This document shows positions 49,135 through 60,798 of a DNA stretch of 64,000 nucleotides, one piece after another (within the stretch, counting starts at the first letter, position 1; each line of letters opens with the position of its first letter). The DNA lies in assembly GCF_029911635.1 (NCBI RefSeq), contig NZ_JARYTI010000002.1:1-64000 (forward strand), written 5' to 3'. Source of the stretch: Sphingomonas sp. AR_OL41. Its GTDB lineage: Bacteria > Pseudomonadota > Alphaproteobacteria > Sphingomonadales > Sphingomonadaceae. The notes under the pieces are model-generated. The model saw only the letters and a list, made by a program, of their open reading frames with translations. It made no database searches and was not told the DNA's origin. Position numbers and translations under genes: made by a program.

Positions 49135-49622
49135 TCGTCATCCGAACCAGCTGATTCTTCAGCAAGATTGAGGGGGTGCGCCGGCTGGATCGTCGACACG
49201 GCATGTTTGTAGACGAGCTGCGACATGCCTTCGCGCTGCAGCAGCATGCAGAACAGATCGAACGCCGCGATATGGCCCTGCAGCATGACGCCGTTGACCA
49301 GGAACATCGTGACATTGTCGTTCGACTTGCGCACGGCGTTGAGGAATATCTCCTGCAGCAGCGGCTGCTTCTTCTGCGCCTCGCCGACCATGTCGATGAT
49401 GGCCGCGACATCGACTGCGCTCGACGGCATGATGGTCGAGATGGCGTGTTTGTAGATCAGCTGCGACTGGCCATCGCGGCGCAACAGCACCGAGAAATTG
49501 TCGAACCAGGTGACGATGCCCTGCAGCTTCACGCCCTTGACGAGGAACATCGTCACGGGCGTCTTCGAGCGGCGCAGGGCGTTGAGGAAGAGGTCTTGCA
49601 GCGAAGTCGGTTTGTCGGCCAT
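49131..49622 (-). CDS. hfq: Tandem two-domain Hfq RNA chaperone
   Basis: The 163-residue protein contains two complete Hfq/Sm domains instead of one. Domain 1 spans residues ~7-68 ([34 protein letters not shown]). Domain 2 spans ~87-150 ([34 protein letters not shown]). An acidic linker/helix lies between them. Both keep the YKH proximal-site motif. The rim basic patch is RRSK in domain 1 but RKSN in domain 2. Three such chains would build a six-Sm-fold ring. The ATG at 49622 has AAGGA upstream; an in-frame start nine codons earlier is less likely. hflX follows with a TTGA overlap. Confidence 0.95.
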   Translation of the reverse strand: MADKPTSLQDLFLNALRRSKTPVTMFLVKGVKLQGIVTWFDNFSVLLRRDGQSQLIYKHAISTIMPSSAVDVAAIIDMVGEAQKKQPLLQEIFLNAVRKSNDNVTMFLVNGVMLQGHIAAFDLFCMLLQREGMSQLVYKHAVSTIQPAHPLNLAEESAGSDDD

Positions 49623-49764
49623 CGGTCGATCCTTTGTTCTTGGCGGCATATAGCCGCTGTGCGCCGTTTCCCGGCGTCGGGGCGCACCGGATGGTGCACA
49701 GGATCAATCTAGGTACGCTGCGGCGGTACGTCCACTGCGGAGCGATCAATAATGCCGTCCGCGC

Positions 49765-51138
49765 TCAATCCTCGCGCGTTTCTGTGATGCCGAGCAGCTT
49801 CAACTTGCGGTGCAGGGCCGAGCGCTCCATCCCGATGAACGTCGCGGTCCGCGAGATGTTGCCCGAGAAGCGGCGGATCTGAACACGGAGATATTCGCGC
49901 TCGAAGGATTCGCGCGCCTCGCGCAACGGCGACCCCATGATCGCGTTGCTCCCGCCACCAATCTCGCCCGGATCGCCCAGCACCTCGGCCGGCAGCATGT
50001 CGAGATCAATCCGGCCGATGCGATCTCCCGGCGCGAGGATGATCGTTCGCTCGACGACGTTGCGCAACTGGCGGACATTGCCCGGCCATTCGTAGCTTTG
50101 CAGCGCAACCATCGCATCGGGCGCGATCTCCGGGGTCGGGACGCGGCGATCATTGGCGTAATGCGCCATGAAGTGCGTGACGAGCGCCGGAATGTCCTCG
50201 CGTCGATCGGTCAGGCTCGGGATCGTCACGGGCACGACGTTAAGGCGGTAATAGAGATCTTCGCGGAAACGACCCTCGGCGATTTCATGCGTGAGATCGC
50301 GTGCCGTTGCCGAGACGACGCGAACATCGACCTTGACCACGCGCTGGCCACCGATGCGCGTGAAGCTCTGGTCGGTCAGCACGCGCAGGATGCGGGCCTG
50401 CGTCGCGATCGGCATGTCGGCGATCTCGTCGAGGAACAAGGTTCCGCCATGCGCCTGTTCGAGCAGGCCCGGGCGGACGAGGTCCCCGCCCTCCTCCACG
50501 CCGAACAATTCCTCCTCGACCCGCTCGGGTGTCATGCGCGCCGCGCTGACGATGACGAAGGGTGCATCGACACGCTGGCTCCAACCGTGGAGCAGCCGTG
50601 CAGCGACTTCCTTGCCGACGCCGGCCGATCCCATGATCAGCACGCGGCTGCCGGTTGAGGCGACGCGCTTCAGTGTTGCGCGCACCGCATTGATCGCCGT
50701 CGAGCTGCCGGTGAGATCGGTGTCGCGGCCAACCGACAGCCGCAGGCTGGCGACCTCGCGCTTGAGACGCTCGGTTTCGGTCGCGCGGCCGACCATCAGT
50801 AACAGTCGTTCGGCCTGGAACGGCTTCTCGATGAAATCGGCGGCACCACGACGGATCGCGGCAACGGCCGTGTCGAGATTGCCGTGGCCCGAGATCATCA
50901 GCACGGGGATCGAAGGGTCGCGGCGCTTGATCTCGTCGAGCAGTTCGAGTCCGTCCAGCCGCGAGCCCTGCAGCCACACGTCGAGCAGAACGAGCGAAGG
51001 GCGGCGCTCGGCGATCGCCTCCAACGCGGCGTCGCTGTCGCCAGCGGCGCGCGTGCCATAGCCCTCATCCTCCAGCACACCCGCGACTAGTTCGCGAATG
51101 TCACGTTCGTCGTCGACGATGAGGATATCGAGCGCCAT
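49765..51138 (-). CDS. ntrX: NtrX response regulator
   Basis: The 457-residue protein has a receiver domain (Asp53 in LVLLDVWLQG), an AAA+ domain with Walker A MGSAGVGKE and Walker B GGTLFLDEIADMP, and a C-terminal HTH (NISRTATFIGMERSALHRKLKLLG). The sigma-54 contact loop GAFTGA is missing; the equivalent segment reads ELFGVEEGGDLVRPG. This is known for NtrX, which then acts without sigma-54 activation. Its kinase NtrY is encoded immediately upstream. Confidence 0.92.
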   Translation of the reverse strand: MALDILIVDDERDIRELVAGVLEDEGYGTRAAGDSDAALEAIAERRPSLVLLDVWLQGSRLDGLELLDEIKRRDPSIPVLMISGHGNLDTAVAAIRRGAADFIEKPFQAERLLLMVGRATETERLKREVASLRLSVGRDTDLTGSSTAINAVRATLKRVASTGSRVLIMGSAGVGKEVAARLLHGWSQRVDAPFVIVSAARMTPERVEEELFGVEEGGDLVRPGLLEQAHGGTLFLDEIADMPIATQARILRVLTDQSFTRIGGQRVVKVDVRVVSATARDLTHEIAEGRFREDLYYRLNVVPVTIPSLTDRREDIPALVTHFMAHYANDRRVPTPEIAPDAMVALQSYEWPGNVRQLRNVVERTIILAPGDRIGRIDLDMLPAEVLGDPGEIGGGSNAIMGSPLREARESFEREYLRVQIRRFSGNISRTATFIGMERSALHRKLKLLGITETRED

Positions 51139-51141
51139 GGT

Positions 51142-53355
51142 TCAGGTCCGGTTGGAAGCGAATTCGCGCGGGGTGTCATCCGCGCCATCGGTGGTTTCGA
51201 CCGCGCCCAGCGCTGCCGTATCGAAGGTGATCGTCACGCAGGTGCCGCCGCCGACCCGGTCGGTGAAGGCGATCGTGCCGAAATGTTCCTCGACGATCTT
51301 CTTGACGATCGCCAGGCCGAGCCCGGTACCGCGCGCGCGGGTGGTGACATAGGGTTCGACGATTCGGTCGCGCGCCGCGGGCAAGCCAATGCCATTGTCG
51401 TCCACCTCGATCGTGATGCAGCCATGCTTCTCGCGCAGCGTCATCGCAATCCGACCCGGCTCCCCCTCCCCGCGCGCCTCGACCGCCTCGACGGCGTTCT
51501 TGACGATGTTGGTGAGTGCCTGGCCGAGCTGGCGGCGGTCGCACACCATCGTCCAGTCTTCGAGCCGGTTATCGAGCGAGAAGGTGATCGCCGGATGCGC
51601 CACCTCGTGGAGGAAAAGGGTTTGCCGTGCGATATCGACGATATTGTCGGGCCGGAAGATCGGCTTGGGCATGCGCGCGAAGGACGAGAATTCGTCGACC
51701 ATGCGGCGCAGGTCGCCGACCTGCCGCACGATCGTATCGGTAAGCTTGGCAAAGGTGCCGTCGTCGTTTTCGATCTGCCGGCCATAGCGGCGCTGCAGTC
51801 GTTCGGCCGCAAGCTGGATCGGCGTCAGCGGGTTCTTGATCTCATGCGCGATGCGCCGCGCAACGTCGGACCAGGCGGCGCGGCGTTGGTCGAGCAACTG
51901 GCCGGTAATGTCGTCAAAGGTCAGGATCGGCCCTTCCTCGGCCCGCGTGATCTTGACCGCTAGCGTCCGTGCTTCAGGACCCTCGTCGATCTCGACGATC
52001 GCCTCGCGTTCGCCGCCGTCGATAAAGGCGGCCAGCTCCGGTGAGATGCTCGCCAGCGGTCGTCCGAGCGGGCTCTCCGCGCCGGTTTCCAGCAGGATCT
52101 CGGCGGAACGATTGATCAGCCTGATACTTCCGTCGCCGGCAAGCGAGATCACGCCCGCGGTAACACCCGACATCACCGCTTCGATCAGCGCGCGCCGACT
52201 TTCAAGCGCGCCGGTCTGTGCCTGCAGGCGAACGGTCATTGTGTTGAACGCGGCGCCGAGCGCGCCGATCTCGTCGTCGCTGGTCGGGTCCGGCACGCGT
52301 GCGGTCAAATCCCCGGTGGCAACGCGGTGTGCCGCGACAACCAGTTCGCCTACAGGACGGACCAATCGGTCGGCGACCTCGAGCGCGATCCACACGGCGA
52401 GGCCGATGATCAGCAGCGAGATTGCCAGCAGCGCCGCATTGAACTTGAGCTGCAGCGACCGCGAGCGCGCCAGCAGGTCGCGATAGCTGGAGAGCACCGC
52501 GATACTGCGTTTCGATTGGGTCTCCATGACCTGGACGTCGGATATCGCCACGGCCAGCAGGAAGACGTTGGTGGTACCGGGCACCATGGTGAGCGTCTTG
52601 ATCCGGTCACCCGAAACCCTCGTGATGCTCCCGATCCCGCCCCGCAGCGCGTCCAGGTCGGCCGTCGATACCTCACGCGCGACGTCGAGCTTGTCAGGGT
52701 TGACCTGGATAATCTCCTGGACATTGTTTTTGTCCGGCGAAATAAACAGGAAGCCGTCTGACAGGCTGCGCCAGTATAGCTGCCTGCCGAAATAATTGGG
52801 AAATTCGCGCGACTGCAGTTTGACCTGCAGGTTTTCGGAAATGTCGGTTGCCATCGTGACGGTCTGGTCGCGCCAACGGTGCAACATCTGATCGTAGGAC
52901 GTCTTGGCCACCCCGGTGGCATTCTCGATCATGCTGCGCGCCTGGTCCGAATACCAGAACTGAACGCCATATTGAAAAAGCAGCGAGGCGAAGACCACCA
53001 CGAACAGCGTGGGCACGGCCGCGATCACCGAAAAGAGCGCGACGAGACGGACATGCAATTGCCCGCGGCCACCCATCGGCAAGCGCGCGGCCCGGCGCAT
53101 CGCAATCCGGCGGCCGCCGAGCACGAGTAACGCGACGCCGGGCACCAGGTTCGCGACGAGCAGCAGCGCGACAACGGGGGGATTCAGCAGCGTTTGGGTG
53201 CCGGCGGTGCCGGCGATGACGAAGTAGCTTGCCAGCGCGATGGCGACTGCCGCAGCAATGACCAGAATCTCGACGGCAGGCGCGATCATCAACCGGCGCC
53301 GAAGGCCGATCAGGGTCGCTGGAACTGCCGTGTCCGCTTGCATCGTGCTTTTCAT
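51142..53355 (-). CDS. ntrY: NtrY membrane sensor histidine kinase
   Basis: The ~737-residue inner-membrane kinase has three N-terminal hydrophobic segments, a periplasmic sensing region, a further helix (AALLAISLLIIGLAVWIALEV), HAMP (VADRLVRPVGELVVAAHRV), a PAS domain, HisKA with DVARRIAHEIKNPLTPIQL, and an HATPase ending GTGLGLAIVKKIVEEHFG. It senses nitrogen or redox cues and phosphorylates NtrX. The ATG at 53355 is preferred; a GTG at 53382 and an ATG at 53343 are alternatives. ntrX follows after 3 bases. Confidence 0.92.
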   Translation of the reverse strand: MKSTMQADTAVPATLIGLRRRLMIAPAVEILVIAAAVAIALASYFVIAGTAGTQTLLNPPVVALLLVANLVPGVALLVLGGRRIAMRRAARLPMGGRGQLHVRLVALFSVIAAVPTLFVVVFASLLFQYGVQFWYSDQARSMIENATGVAKTSYDQMLHRWRDQTVTMATDISENLQVKLQSREFPNYFGRQLYWRSLSDGFLFISPDKNNVQEIIQVNPDKLDVAREVSTADLDALRGGIGSITRVSGDRIKTLTMVPGTTNVFLLAVAISDVQVMETQSKRSIAVLSSYRDLLARSRSLQLKFNAALLAISLLIIGLAVWIALEVADRLVRPVGELVVAAHRVATGDLTARVPDPTSDDEIGALGAAFNTMTVRLQAQTGALESRRALIEAVMSGVTAGVISLAGDGSIRLINRSAEILLETGAESPLGRPLASISPELAAFIDGGEREAIVEIDEGPEARTLAVKITRAEEGPILTFDDITGQLLDQRRAAWSDVARRIAHEIKNPLTPIQLAAERLQRRYGRQIENDDGTFAKLTDTIVRQVGDLRRMVDEFSSFARMPKPIFRPDNIVDIARQTLFLHEVAHPAITFSLDNRLEDWTMVCDRRQLGQALTNIVKNAVEAVEARGEGEPGRIAMTLREKHGCITIEVDDNGIGLPAARDRIVEPYVTTRARGTGLGLAIVKKIVEEHFGTIAFTDRVGGGTCVTITFDTAALGAVETTDGADDTPREFASNRT

Positions 53356-53393
53356 ACAACGCAACCGTTGCAAGGAAAACACACAATTGCACC

Positions 53394-53412
53394 GTTGGTC
53401 GCGACGACCAAC
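53394..53412 (-). terminator. Hairpin between ntrC and ntrY
   Basis: GTTGGTCG (53394-53401) and CGACCAAC (53405-53412) form an 8 bp stem in the ntrC-ntrY gap. On the minus strand it is followed some bases later by TGTGTTTTCC, so it could be a weak attenuator that lowers ntrYX relative to ntrBC. Confidence 0.4.
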
Positions 53413-53425
53413 CGTTCGAACGTCC

Positions 53426-54846
<1,421 letters not shown>

Positions 54847-54850
<4 letters not shown>

Positions 54851-55911
54851 GACGTTCCTCGCGGTAGCAGGATGCGGAACACGGTCGAGGGCGGCGACCC
54901 CTCGCGCGCATATTGCACGATACCCCCCATGTCGCGGACGAGCTTGTCGACCAGCGACAGTCCCAGCCCCTGCCCCTCGCGCTTGGTGCTGACGAACGGG
55001 TCGAACAGGTGCTCGGCAATCTCGTCCGGCGCGCCGGGCCCGTTGTCGATCACGCACAGCTCGATCGGCAGCGCCTGGCGCGGCCGGCCCGGCGCGGGGC
55101 TTACCGCCATGCCGTGGCGGAAGGCGGTCGAGATGGTTATGCGCGCGTCGGGCTGGCCGGCGATCGCCTCATAGGCATTCTTGATCAGGTTGATCACGAC
55201 CTGGAGCAACGCGTCGCGGTCGACCAGCACCGGCGGGAGCGACGGGTCGAAACGTTCGTCGATCCGCACGTCGCGCGCGAAGCCCGCCAGCGCGACGCGT
55301 CGGGCATGGTCGAGCAGCGGGTAGATGTTGGTCGAGGCCAGCGCCGGCGGCCGTGTGTCGGTGAAACCCTGCATGCTGTCGATCAACGCGGCGATGCGAT
55401 CGACCTCGGTGGTGATCAGCGTGGTCAGCTCATCGCTGCCCTCGCCCCCGCCGGCGAGCAACTGCGCCGCGCCGCGAATCCCCGACAGCGGATTCTTGAT
55501 CTCATGCGCCAGCATCGCGGCCGCGCCGACCGCGGCGCGCGCTGCAGACGCGCGGTCGGCGCTGTGGCCGAGCCGGCGCGAGGCGGCGTCATTGTGCAGT
55601 ACGATGACACGCCAACCCGGATGATCAGCGACCTGCGATTCGAGATAGTCGACCCGTAGACTCCCGCCGCGGGTGAGGACGATCTCGACATCGAACGCGG
55701 CGAAGCCATGCTCCGCGCGGCGGCCGGGCTCGCCGGGCGCCCGCAACACGCCGTCGAGCGGCTGGCCGAGCATCGCCCGCTCCGACAGGTTTAGCAGATT
55801 TTCGCAGTCGGCATTGGCATGGACGATGCGCCGTTCGGGATCGGTGACCAGCAAGGCGACCGGCACCGCGGCGAACAGTTCGGCGAAACTCGGGCCCGCC
55901 CCCGCCGTCAT
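54847..55911 (-). CDS. ntrB: NtrB nitrogen-regulation histidine kinase
   Basis: The 354-residue soluble kinase has a PAS domain (LFAAVPVALLVTDPERRIVHANADCENLL), HisKA with His136 in AMLAHEIKNPLSGIRGAAQLL, and an HATPase with VIDNGPGAP and GQGLGLSLVDKLV. NtrB controls NtrC phosphorylation in response to PII. It starts 4 bases after dusB, and the coupled cluster continues into ntrC. Confidence 0.95.
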
Positions 55912-55915
55912 GACG

Positions 55916-56914
55916 TCATGCCGCGACGCGGCTCAGCCACGGCGCGTAGAACTCCGCGAGCATCGCTTTGACGACACGCGGATCGGGTTCCTGGTTGCAG
56001 CGGTTGCGGAACTCGGCCGAGCCGTGCAGCCCGCGCGTGTACCAGCCGATATGCTTGCGCGCCATGTTGACGCCTGTCTCGATCCCGTAGTGCGCGAGCA
56101 TCGCGTCATAATGTTCTGCGATAAGGGCATATTGTTCGTCGAGACCCGGGTCGGGCACGCGCCGGCTGGTGGCGAACCACTCCATGACCTGGCCGAGCAA
56201 CCACGGCCGGCCATAGGCACCGCGGCCGATCATCACGCCATCGGCGCCCGACTGGTCGAGCGCGGCTTCGGCGTCTTCGATCGAGCAGATATCACCATTG
56301 GCGATGACGGGCAGCGACACGGCGTTCTTGACGTTGCGGATGTACGCCCAGTCGGCCTCGCCCTTGTACATCTGGTTACGCGTCCGGCCGTGGACGGTGA
56401 TCAGCTTGACGCCGAGATCCTCGGCGATGCGGGCCAGTTCGGGTGCGTTGAGGCTGGTGTGATCCCAGCCCATGCGCATTTTGAGCGTCACCGGCACCGA
56501 GACCGCCTTGACGGTCGCCTCGATGATCGCGGCAGCAAGCGGTAGGTCGCGCATCAGTGCCGAGCCTGCATCGCCATTGACGATCTTCTTGACCGGGCAG
56601 CCCATGTTGATGTCGATGATCGCCGCGCCGCGATCTTCATTGAGCTTCGCCGCCTCGCCCATCTCGCGCGGCGAACAGCCCGCGAGCTGCATCGACACCG
56701 GCTCTTCGACCGCGTGCCACGCCGCCTTTTGCAGCGATTGCCGCGTCTCGCGGATCATCGCCTGGCTTGCGATCATCTCGGTCACGTTGAGGCCCGAGCC
56801 ATAGCGTCGCACCAGCGTGCGGAACGGCATGTCGGTGACGCCGGTCATCGGTGCCAGGATCACCGGGCGTTCGATCCGGACGGGTCCGATCTGGATGGGG
56901 GCGAGCGTGCGCAT
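55916..56914 (-). CDS. dusB: tRNA-dihydrouridine synthase (NifR3/DusB family)
   Basis: The 332-residue flavoenzyme reduces uridine to dihydrouridine in tRNA. It has [15 protein letters not shown] at the N-terminus, [22 protein letters not shown] with the catalytic Cys, [10 protein letters not shown], and [15 protein letters not shown]...[13 protein letters not shown]. In alphaproteobacteria this gene (nifR3) heads the ntr operon, as here. The ATG at 56914 matches the family; the frame extends 17 codons without support. Confidence 0.94.
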   Translation of the reverse strand: MRTLAPIQIGPVRIERPVILAPMTGVTDMPFRTLVRRYGSGLNVTEMIASQAMIRETRQSLQKAAWHAVEEPVSMQLAGCSPREMGEAAKLNEDRGAAIIDINMGCPVKKIVNGDAGSALMRDLPLAAAIIEATVKAVSVPVTLKMRMGWDHTSLNAPELARIAEDLGVKLITVHGRTRNQMYKGEADWAYIRNVKNAVSLPVIANGDICSIEDAEAALDQSGADGVMIGRGAYGRPWLLGQVMEWFATSRRVPDPGLDEQYALIAEHYDAMLAHYGIETGVNMARKHIGWYTRGLHGSAEFRNRCNQEPDPRVVKAMLAEFYAPWLSRVAA

Positions 56915-57003
56915 AGTCTGCCTGAAAAACGGGCAGCCTATAGGCGAGCATCGCCAACGCGGCAAGGCTGGCGGGCGACGCGGGCTTCGGCTAGGCGAGC
57001 GGC

Positions 57004-58152
57004 ATGACGCCGCCCCGCATTGCCGCGCTGATCGTTGCCGCCGGACAGGGCGTCAGAAGCGGCGCCGCCCTTCCCAAGCAGTTCGCCGCCGTGGCGGGCA
57101 AGCCGATGATCGCACACAGCCATGCCGCGCTGAGCGCCCATCCCGCCATCGATCAGGCGCTGGTCGCGATCGGCACGGGGCAGGAAAATCTGTTGCGTGA
57201 TGCGGTTGGCGACGTGCGCCACGTGCCGGGCGGTGCGAGCCGGCGCATGTCGGTGCGTAATGGATTGGAAGTGCTTGCTGCCGACGCACCCGACTATGTG
57301 CTGATCCATGATGCTGCACGCCCTTTCGTCCCCGGCGCCGTCATCGATCGGCTGATCGCGGCGTTGGCGCATGACCCGGGCGCGGTGCCCGCCTTGCCCG
57401 TTGCCGATACGCTGGTGCGCGGCGATGGAGCGCTCGGTGCGGTGGTCCCGCGTGATGGCCTGCACCGTGTCCAGACGCCACAGGCCTTCCGTTTTGCCGA
57501 TATTCTCGCTGCCCATCGCAACTGGCAGGGCGACGAACCGACCGACGACGCGCAGATGTTACGCGCGGCCGGCGGCACGGTCGCCTTGGTCGAGGGAGAT
57601 ATGATGCTCGAAAAGATCACCCATCCCGCCGACTTCGCCGCCGCCGAGGCGCGCCATGGCGGCACGCTCGTCTCGCGCAGCGCTAGCGGCTACGATGTCC
57701 ACCGGCTCGAAACGGGCGAGGAGCTGTGGCTGGGCGGGGTGCTGATCCCGCATGACAAGGGCCTGTCGGGGCATAGCGACGCCGATGTCGCGCTCCACGC
57801 CATCACCGACGCGTTGCTGGGTACGATCGCCGCCGGCGACATCGGCATGCATTTCCCGCCGAGCGACCCGCAATGGCGCGGCGCCGACTCGGCCAAGTTT
57901 CTCCAGCACGCCGCCGGGCTGGTCGCGGCGCAGGGCGGCATGGTCGATTTTATCGACCTGACGATTATTTGCGAAGCGCCGAAGATCGGGCCGCACCGCG
58001 ACGCGATGCGCGCGCGGATCGCGGAGCTGTTGCAGCTGCCGGTCGCTCGGATTAGCGTCAAGGCAACGACGACCGAGAAGCTCGGCTTTACCGGGAGGGG
58101 CGAAGGAATCGCGGCCCAGGCGGTGGCAACCGTCCGGGTTCCGGCCGTTTAG
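57004..58152 (+). CDS. ispDF: Bifunctional IspD-IspF (MEP pathway)
   Basis: The 382-residue fusion carries IspD (residues ~1-220) and IspF (~226-382). IspD is marked by [21 protein letters not shown] and [10 protein letters not shown]. IspF is marked by [41 protein letters not shown] and [18 protein letters not shown]. The enzyme makes CDP-methylerythritol and later the 2,4-cyclodiphosphate. Fused ispDF genes are known in several alphaproteobacteria. It is divergent from dusB, with 89 bases between the starts. Confidence 0.95.
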   Translation: MTPPRIAALIVAAGQGVRSGAALPKQFAAVAGKPMIAHSHAALSAHPAIDQALVAIGTGQENLLRDAVGDVRHVPGGASRRMSVRNGLEVLAADAPDYVLIHDAARPFVPGAVIDRLIAALAHDPGAVPALPVADTLVRGDGALGAVVPRDGLHRVQTPQAFRFADILAAHRNWQGDEPTDDAQMLRAAGGTVALVEGDMMLEKITHPADFAAAEARHGGTLVSRSASGYDVHRLETGEELWLGGVLIPHDKGLSGHSDADVALHAITDALLGTIAAGDIGMHFPPSDPQWRGADSAKFLQHAAGLVAAQGGMVDFIDLTIICEAPKIGPHRDAMRARIAELLQLPVARISVKATTTEKLGFTGRGEGIAAQAVATVRVPAV

Positions 58153-58165
58153 GAAGAACCGCATC

Positions 58166-58702
58166 ATGACGAGCGACCCGGTCAAGGCCGACACGATCCT
58201 GCCCACCGCCCTGGTGGATGCCGCGCGGCGCGTGGTCGAGGCGAACCGCGCGATCGGCCGCACGATCGCGCTGGCGGAGAGCTGCACCGGCGGACTCGTC
58301 GCGGCGGCAATCACCGAGATTCCCGGCTCTTCGGAAATTCTCGATGCCGGGTTCGTCACCTATTCCAACGGCGCCAAGATGGACCTGCTCAAGGTCAGCA
58401 ACGACGTGCTCGAAACCTTCGGCTCGGTCTCGGTGGCGACCGCCTGGGCGATGGCGCAGGGCGCGCTTGAGGTCAGCGGCGCCGATGTCGCCGTGGCGAT
58501 TACCGGCATTGCCGGCCCCGATGGCGGCAGCGAGAAGAAGCCAGTGGGCACAGTGGTGTTCGCCCGCGCCGAGAAGAATGCCGATCCAGGGCAGGTGGTG
58601 GCCGACCGGCGGCATTTCGGCGACCTCGGTCGCGGCGGCGTGCGGCTTCAGGCGGCGCTGTGCGCGCTCGAACTGCTGATGCCCGATTCGCCGGCGCCGT
58701 AG
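58166..58702 (+). CDS. CinA-family nicotinamide-nucleotide amidohydrolase
   Basis: The 178-residue protein corresponds to the C-terminal amidase domain of CinA (PncC/YgaD type). It has LAESCTGGLVAAAITEIPGSS, FVTYSNGAK, and AVAITGIAGPDGGSEKKPVG. The enzyme deamidates NMN to nicotinate mononucleotide in pyridine-nucleotide recycling. The N-terminal ADP-ribose pyrophosphatase domain is absent. Its 3' end overlaps the START-domain gene on the other strand by 55 bases. Confidence 0.9.
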   Translation: MTSDPVKADTILPTALVDAARRVVEANRAIGRTIALAESCTGGLVAAAITEIPGSSEILDAGFVTYSNGAKMDLLKVSNDVLETFGSVSVATAWAMAQGALEVSGADVAVAITGIAGPDGGSEKKPVGTVVFARAEKNADPGQVVADRRHFGDLGRGGVRLQAALCALELLMPDSPAP

Positions 58703-59121
58703 AGCACTGCGGCGCGTTCCTCGAAGGCGCCGATCATCTTGCGCAGTGCCGAGCCGAATACCTGGCCGGCGAGCATTTCGAACATGCGGTTCTTGAACTC
58801 GAAATCGACGCTGAAATCGACCTGGCAGCCGGCCGGGTCGGGCCGGAAGTGCCAGTCGTTGCGCAGATATTTGAGCGGCCCGTCGAGATAATCGACGTGA
58901 ATGCTGGTCGGCCGCGTTTTGCCGACCTTCGAGGTGAAGGTTTCGCGCAGACCCTTGAAGCCGACGATCAGGTCGGCGACCATCTCGGTCGGGGTGTCGC
59001 TGCGCACGCGCACCGCCGTCACCCAGGGCAGGAATTCGGCATAGCGCGCGACATCGGCGACCATGTCGAACATCTGCTCGGGCGTGTAGGGCAGCCGGCG
59101 CGTCTCGCTGTGGCGCGGCAT
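58648..59121 (-). CDS. START-like polyketide cyclase/coenzyme Q-binding family protein
   Basis: The 157-residue protein is of the RatA/COQ10 type. It starts MPRHSETRRLPYTPEQMFDM, has VADVARYAEFLPWV, and ends with the typical NRMFEMLAGQVFGSALRKMI...FEERA. COQ10 proteins bind ubiquinone, while RatA is a ribosome-associated homologue in E. coli; which role holds here is not decided. The ATG at 59121 follows the lipA stop by one base. Its 3' end runs antisense under the CinA-family gene. Confidence 0.85.
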   Translation of the reverse strand: MPRHSETRRLPYTPEQMFDMVADVARYAEFLPWVTAVRVRSDTPTEMVADLIVGFKGLRETFTSKVGKTRPTSIHVDYLDGPLKYLRNDWHFRPDPAGCQVDFSVDFEFKNRMFEMLAGQVFGSALRKMIGAFEERAAVLYGAGESGISSSSAHSAA

Positions 59122-59122
59122 G

Positions 59123-60046
59123 TCAGGCCTTTCCGAGCTTGACCTCGCGCGCCGCGCGCAGCTTCGCGAAATCGTCCCCGGCATGATAGCTCGACCGGGT
59201 GAGCGGCGAACTGGCGACGAGCAGGAAGCCCTTCGCACGGGCGATCGCGGCATAGGCGTCGAAGGCCTGCGGCGTCACGAAATCGATCACCTTGGCGTGG
59301 CGCGGCGTCGGCTGGAGATATTGGCCGAGCGTCAGGAAATCGACATCGGCCGAGCGCATGTCGTCCATCACCTGGTGTACCTCCATGCGCGCCTCACCCA
59401 GCCCCATCATCATGCCCGACTTGGTGAACAGCGACGGGTCGTGCCGCTTGACCGATTCGAGCAGCCGCAGCGAGGCGTAGTAACGCGCGCCGGGGCGAAT
59501 CGTCGGATAGAGCCGCGGCACGGTTTCGAGATTATGGTTGTAGACGTCGGGGCCGGCCTCGACGATCGCCTCGACCGCGGCCTGCGCCTTGTTGCGGAAA
59601 TCGGGCGTGAGGATCTCGATCGTCGTCCTGGGTGTCGTGCGGCGCAGCGCCTGGATCACCTTGACGAATTGCGATGCGCCGCCGTCGGGGAGATCGTCAC
59701 GATCGACCGAGGTGATGACGATATGTTCGAGGCCAAGCTCGGCGGCGGCATCGGCAGTGTGCTGCGGCTCGAGCGCGTCGACCGCGCGCGGCATGCCGGT
59801 TTTGACGTTGCAGAAGGCGCAGGCCCGCGTGCAGGTGTCGCCGAGGATCATCACCGTGGCGTGTTTCTTGGTCCAGCACTCGCCAATGTTCGGGCATGCC
59901 GCTTCCTCGCACACCGTCGCGAGATTGAGGCGGCGCATCAGCGCCTTGGTCTCGGCGAAGCCGACCGAGGTCGGCGCCTTGACGCGAATCCAGTCGGGTT
60001 TGCGCTGGCGCGGCGCGGTCGGGGCGAGCGGGGCGGTCTCGGTCAT
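59123..60046 (-). CDS. lipA: Lipoyl synthase
   Basis: The 307-residue radical-SAM enzyme inserts sulfur into octanoyl groups. The radical cluster is Cys72-x3-Cys76-x2-Cys79 ([12 protein letters not shown]); the auxiliary cluster uses Cys46, Cys51 and Cys57 ([14 protein letters not shown]). [14 protein letters not shown] and GLGEARMEV are also typical. The ATG at 60046 gives the family start; the longer frame runs into the promoter region shared with the carbonic anhydrase. The START-domain gene follows directly. Confidence 0.95.
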   Translation of the reverse strand: MTETAPLAPTAPRQRKPDWIRVKAPTSVGFAETKALMRRLNLATVCEEAACPNIGECWTKKHATVMILGDTCTRACAFCNVKTGMPRAVDALEPQHTADAAAELGLEHIVITSVDRDDLPDGGASQFVKVIQALRRTTPRTTIEILTPDFRNKAQAAVEAIVEAGPDVYNHNLETVPRLYPTIRPGARYYASLRLLESVKRHDPSLFTKSGMMMGLGEARMEVHQVMDDMRSADVDFLTLGQYLQPTPRHAKVIDFVTPQAFDAYAAIARAKGFLLVASSPLTRSSYHAGDDFAKLRAAREVKLGKA

Positions 60047-60114
60047 GATCCGCGCCAGATAGCGACTGGCGTGGCCGCTTGCCAGCCCCCGCACGGATTG
60101 GCAAAGGAGCGGCC

Positions 60115-60750
60115 ATGGCCGACTTCAACGAACTCCTAACCGGGTATCAGCGCTTCCGGCGCGATGACTGGCCGCGGCAGCGCGGTCGCTGGGCAGAATT
60201 AAGCGAAGGGCAGAGCCCGAAGGTGATGGTCATCGCCTGTTCCGACAGCCGGGTCGATCCCGCGCAGATCTTCGACACATCGCCGGGTGAGATTTTCGTG
60301 GTGCGCAACGTCGCCAACCTCGTGCCGCCGTTCGAGCTCGGCGGCGGCCGCCACGGCGTGTCCGCCGCGCTCGAGTTCGCGGTGACGCAGCTCGAGGTCG
60401 GCGAGGTGGTGGTGATGGGGCATGGCTCGTGCGGCGGCGTCGCGGCGGCGATGACCCAGCGTTTTCGCGGTGCCGCGCCCGGCGCGGGCGGTTTCATCGA
60501 TCACTGGATGGATTTGCTCGACGCGGCGCGCGATCGGATCATCGACGAATTCGGTGAGGGGCCCGGTGGCCTGCGCGAACTGGAGCACGAAACCGTGCGC
60601 GTGTCGCTGGCCAATCTGCGCACCTTCCCGTGCATCCCGGAACGCGAAGCGGCCGGGACGCTGAAGCTGCGCGGCGCCTATTTCGCGATCAGCGACGGCG
60701 TGCTGCACCTGATGGACGACGACGGAAGATTCGCGCCCGCCCCGCTCTGA
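60115..60750 (+). CDS. Beta-class carbonic anhydrase
   Basis: The 211-residue zinc enzyme interconverts CO2 and bicarbonate. The ligands are Cys42 and Asp44 (ACSDSRVD), His103 and Cys106 (MGHGSCGGV). [12 protein letters not shown] and the C-terminal [15 protein letters not shown] complete the fold. AAAGGAG at 60102-60108 supports the ATG at 60115. It is divergent from lipA. Confidence 0.94.
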   Translation: MADFNELLTGYQRFRRDDWPRQRGRWAELSEGQSPKVMVIACSDSRVDPAQIFDTSPGEIFVVRNVANLVPPFELGGGRHGVSAALEFAVTQLEVGEVVVMGHGSCGGVAAAMTQRFRGAAPGAGGFIDHWMDLLDAARDRIIDEFGEGPGGLRELEHETVRVSLANLRTFPCIPEREAAGTLKLRGAYFAISDGVLHLMDDDGRFAPAPL

Positions 60751-60798
60751 GCCGATCCGGGCTTGCCCCTCGACCACGCCGCTCTTAGGCAGGTCGGC

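Noticed and set aside
49765..51138. Missing GAFTGA in ntrX as a gene defect
   Set aside because: Loss of this loop is characteristic of the NtrX family and the rest of the protein is intact.
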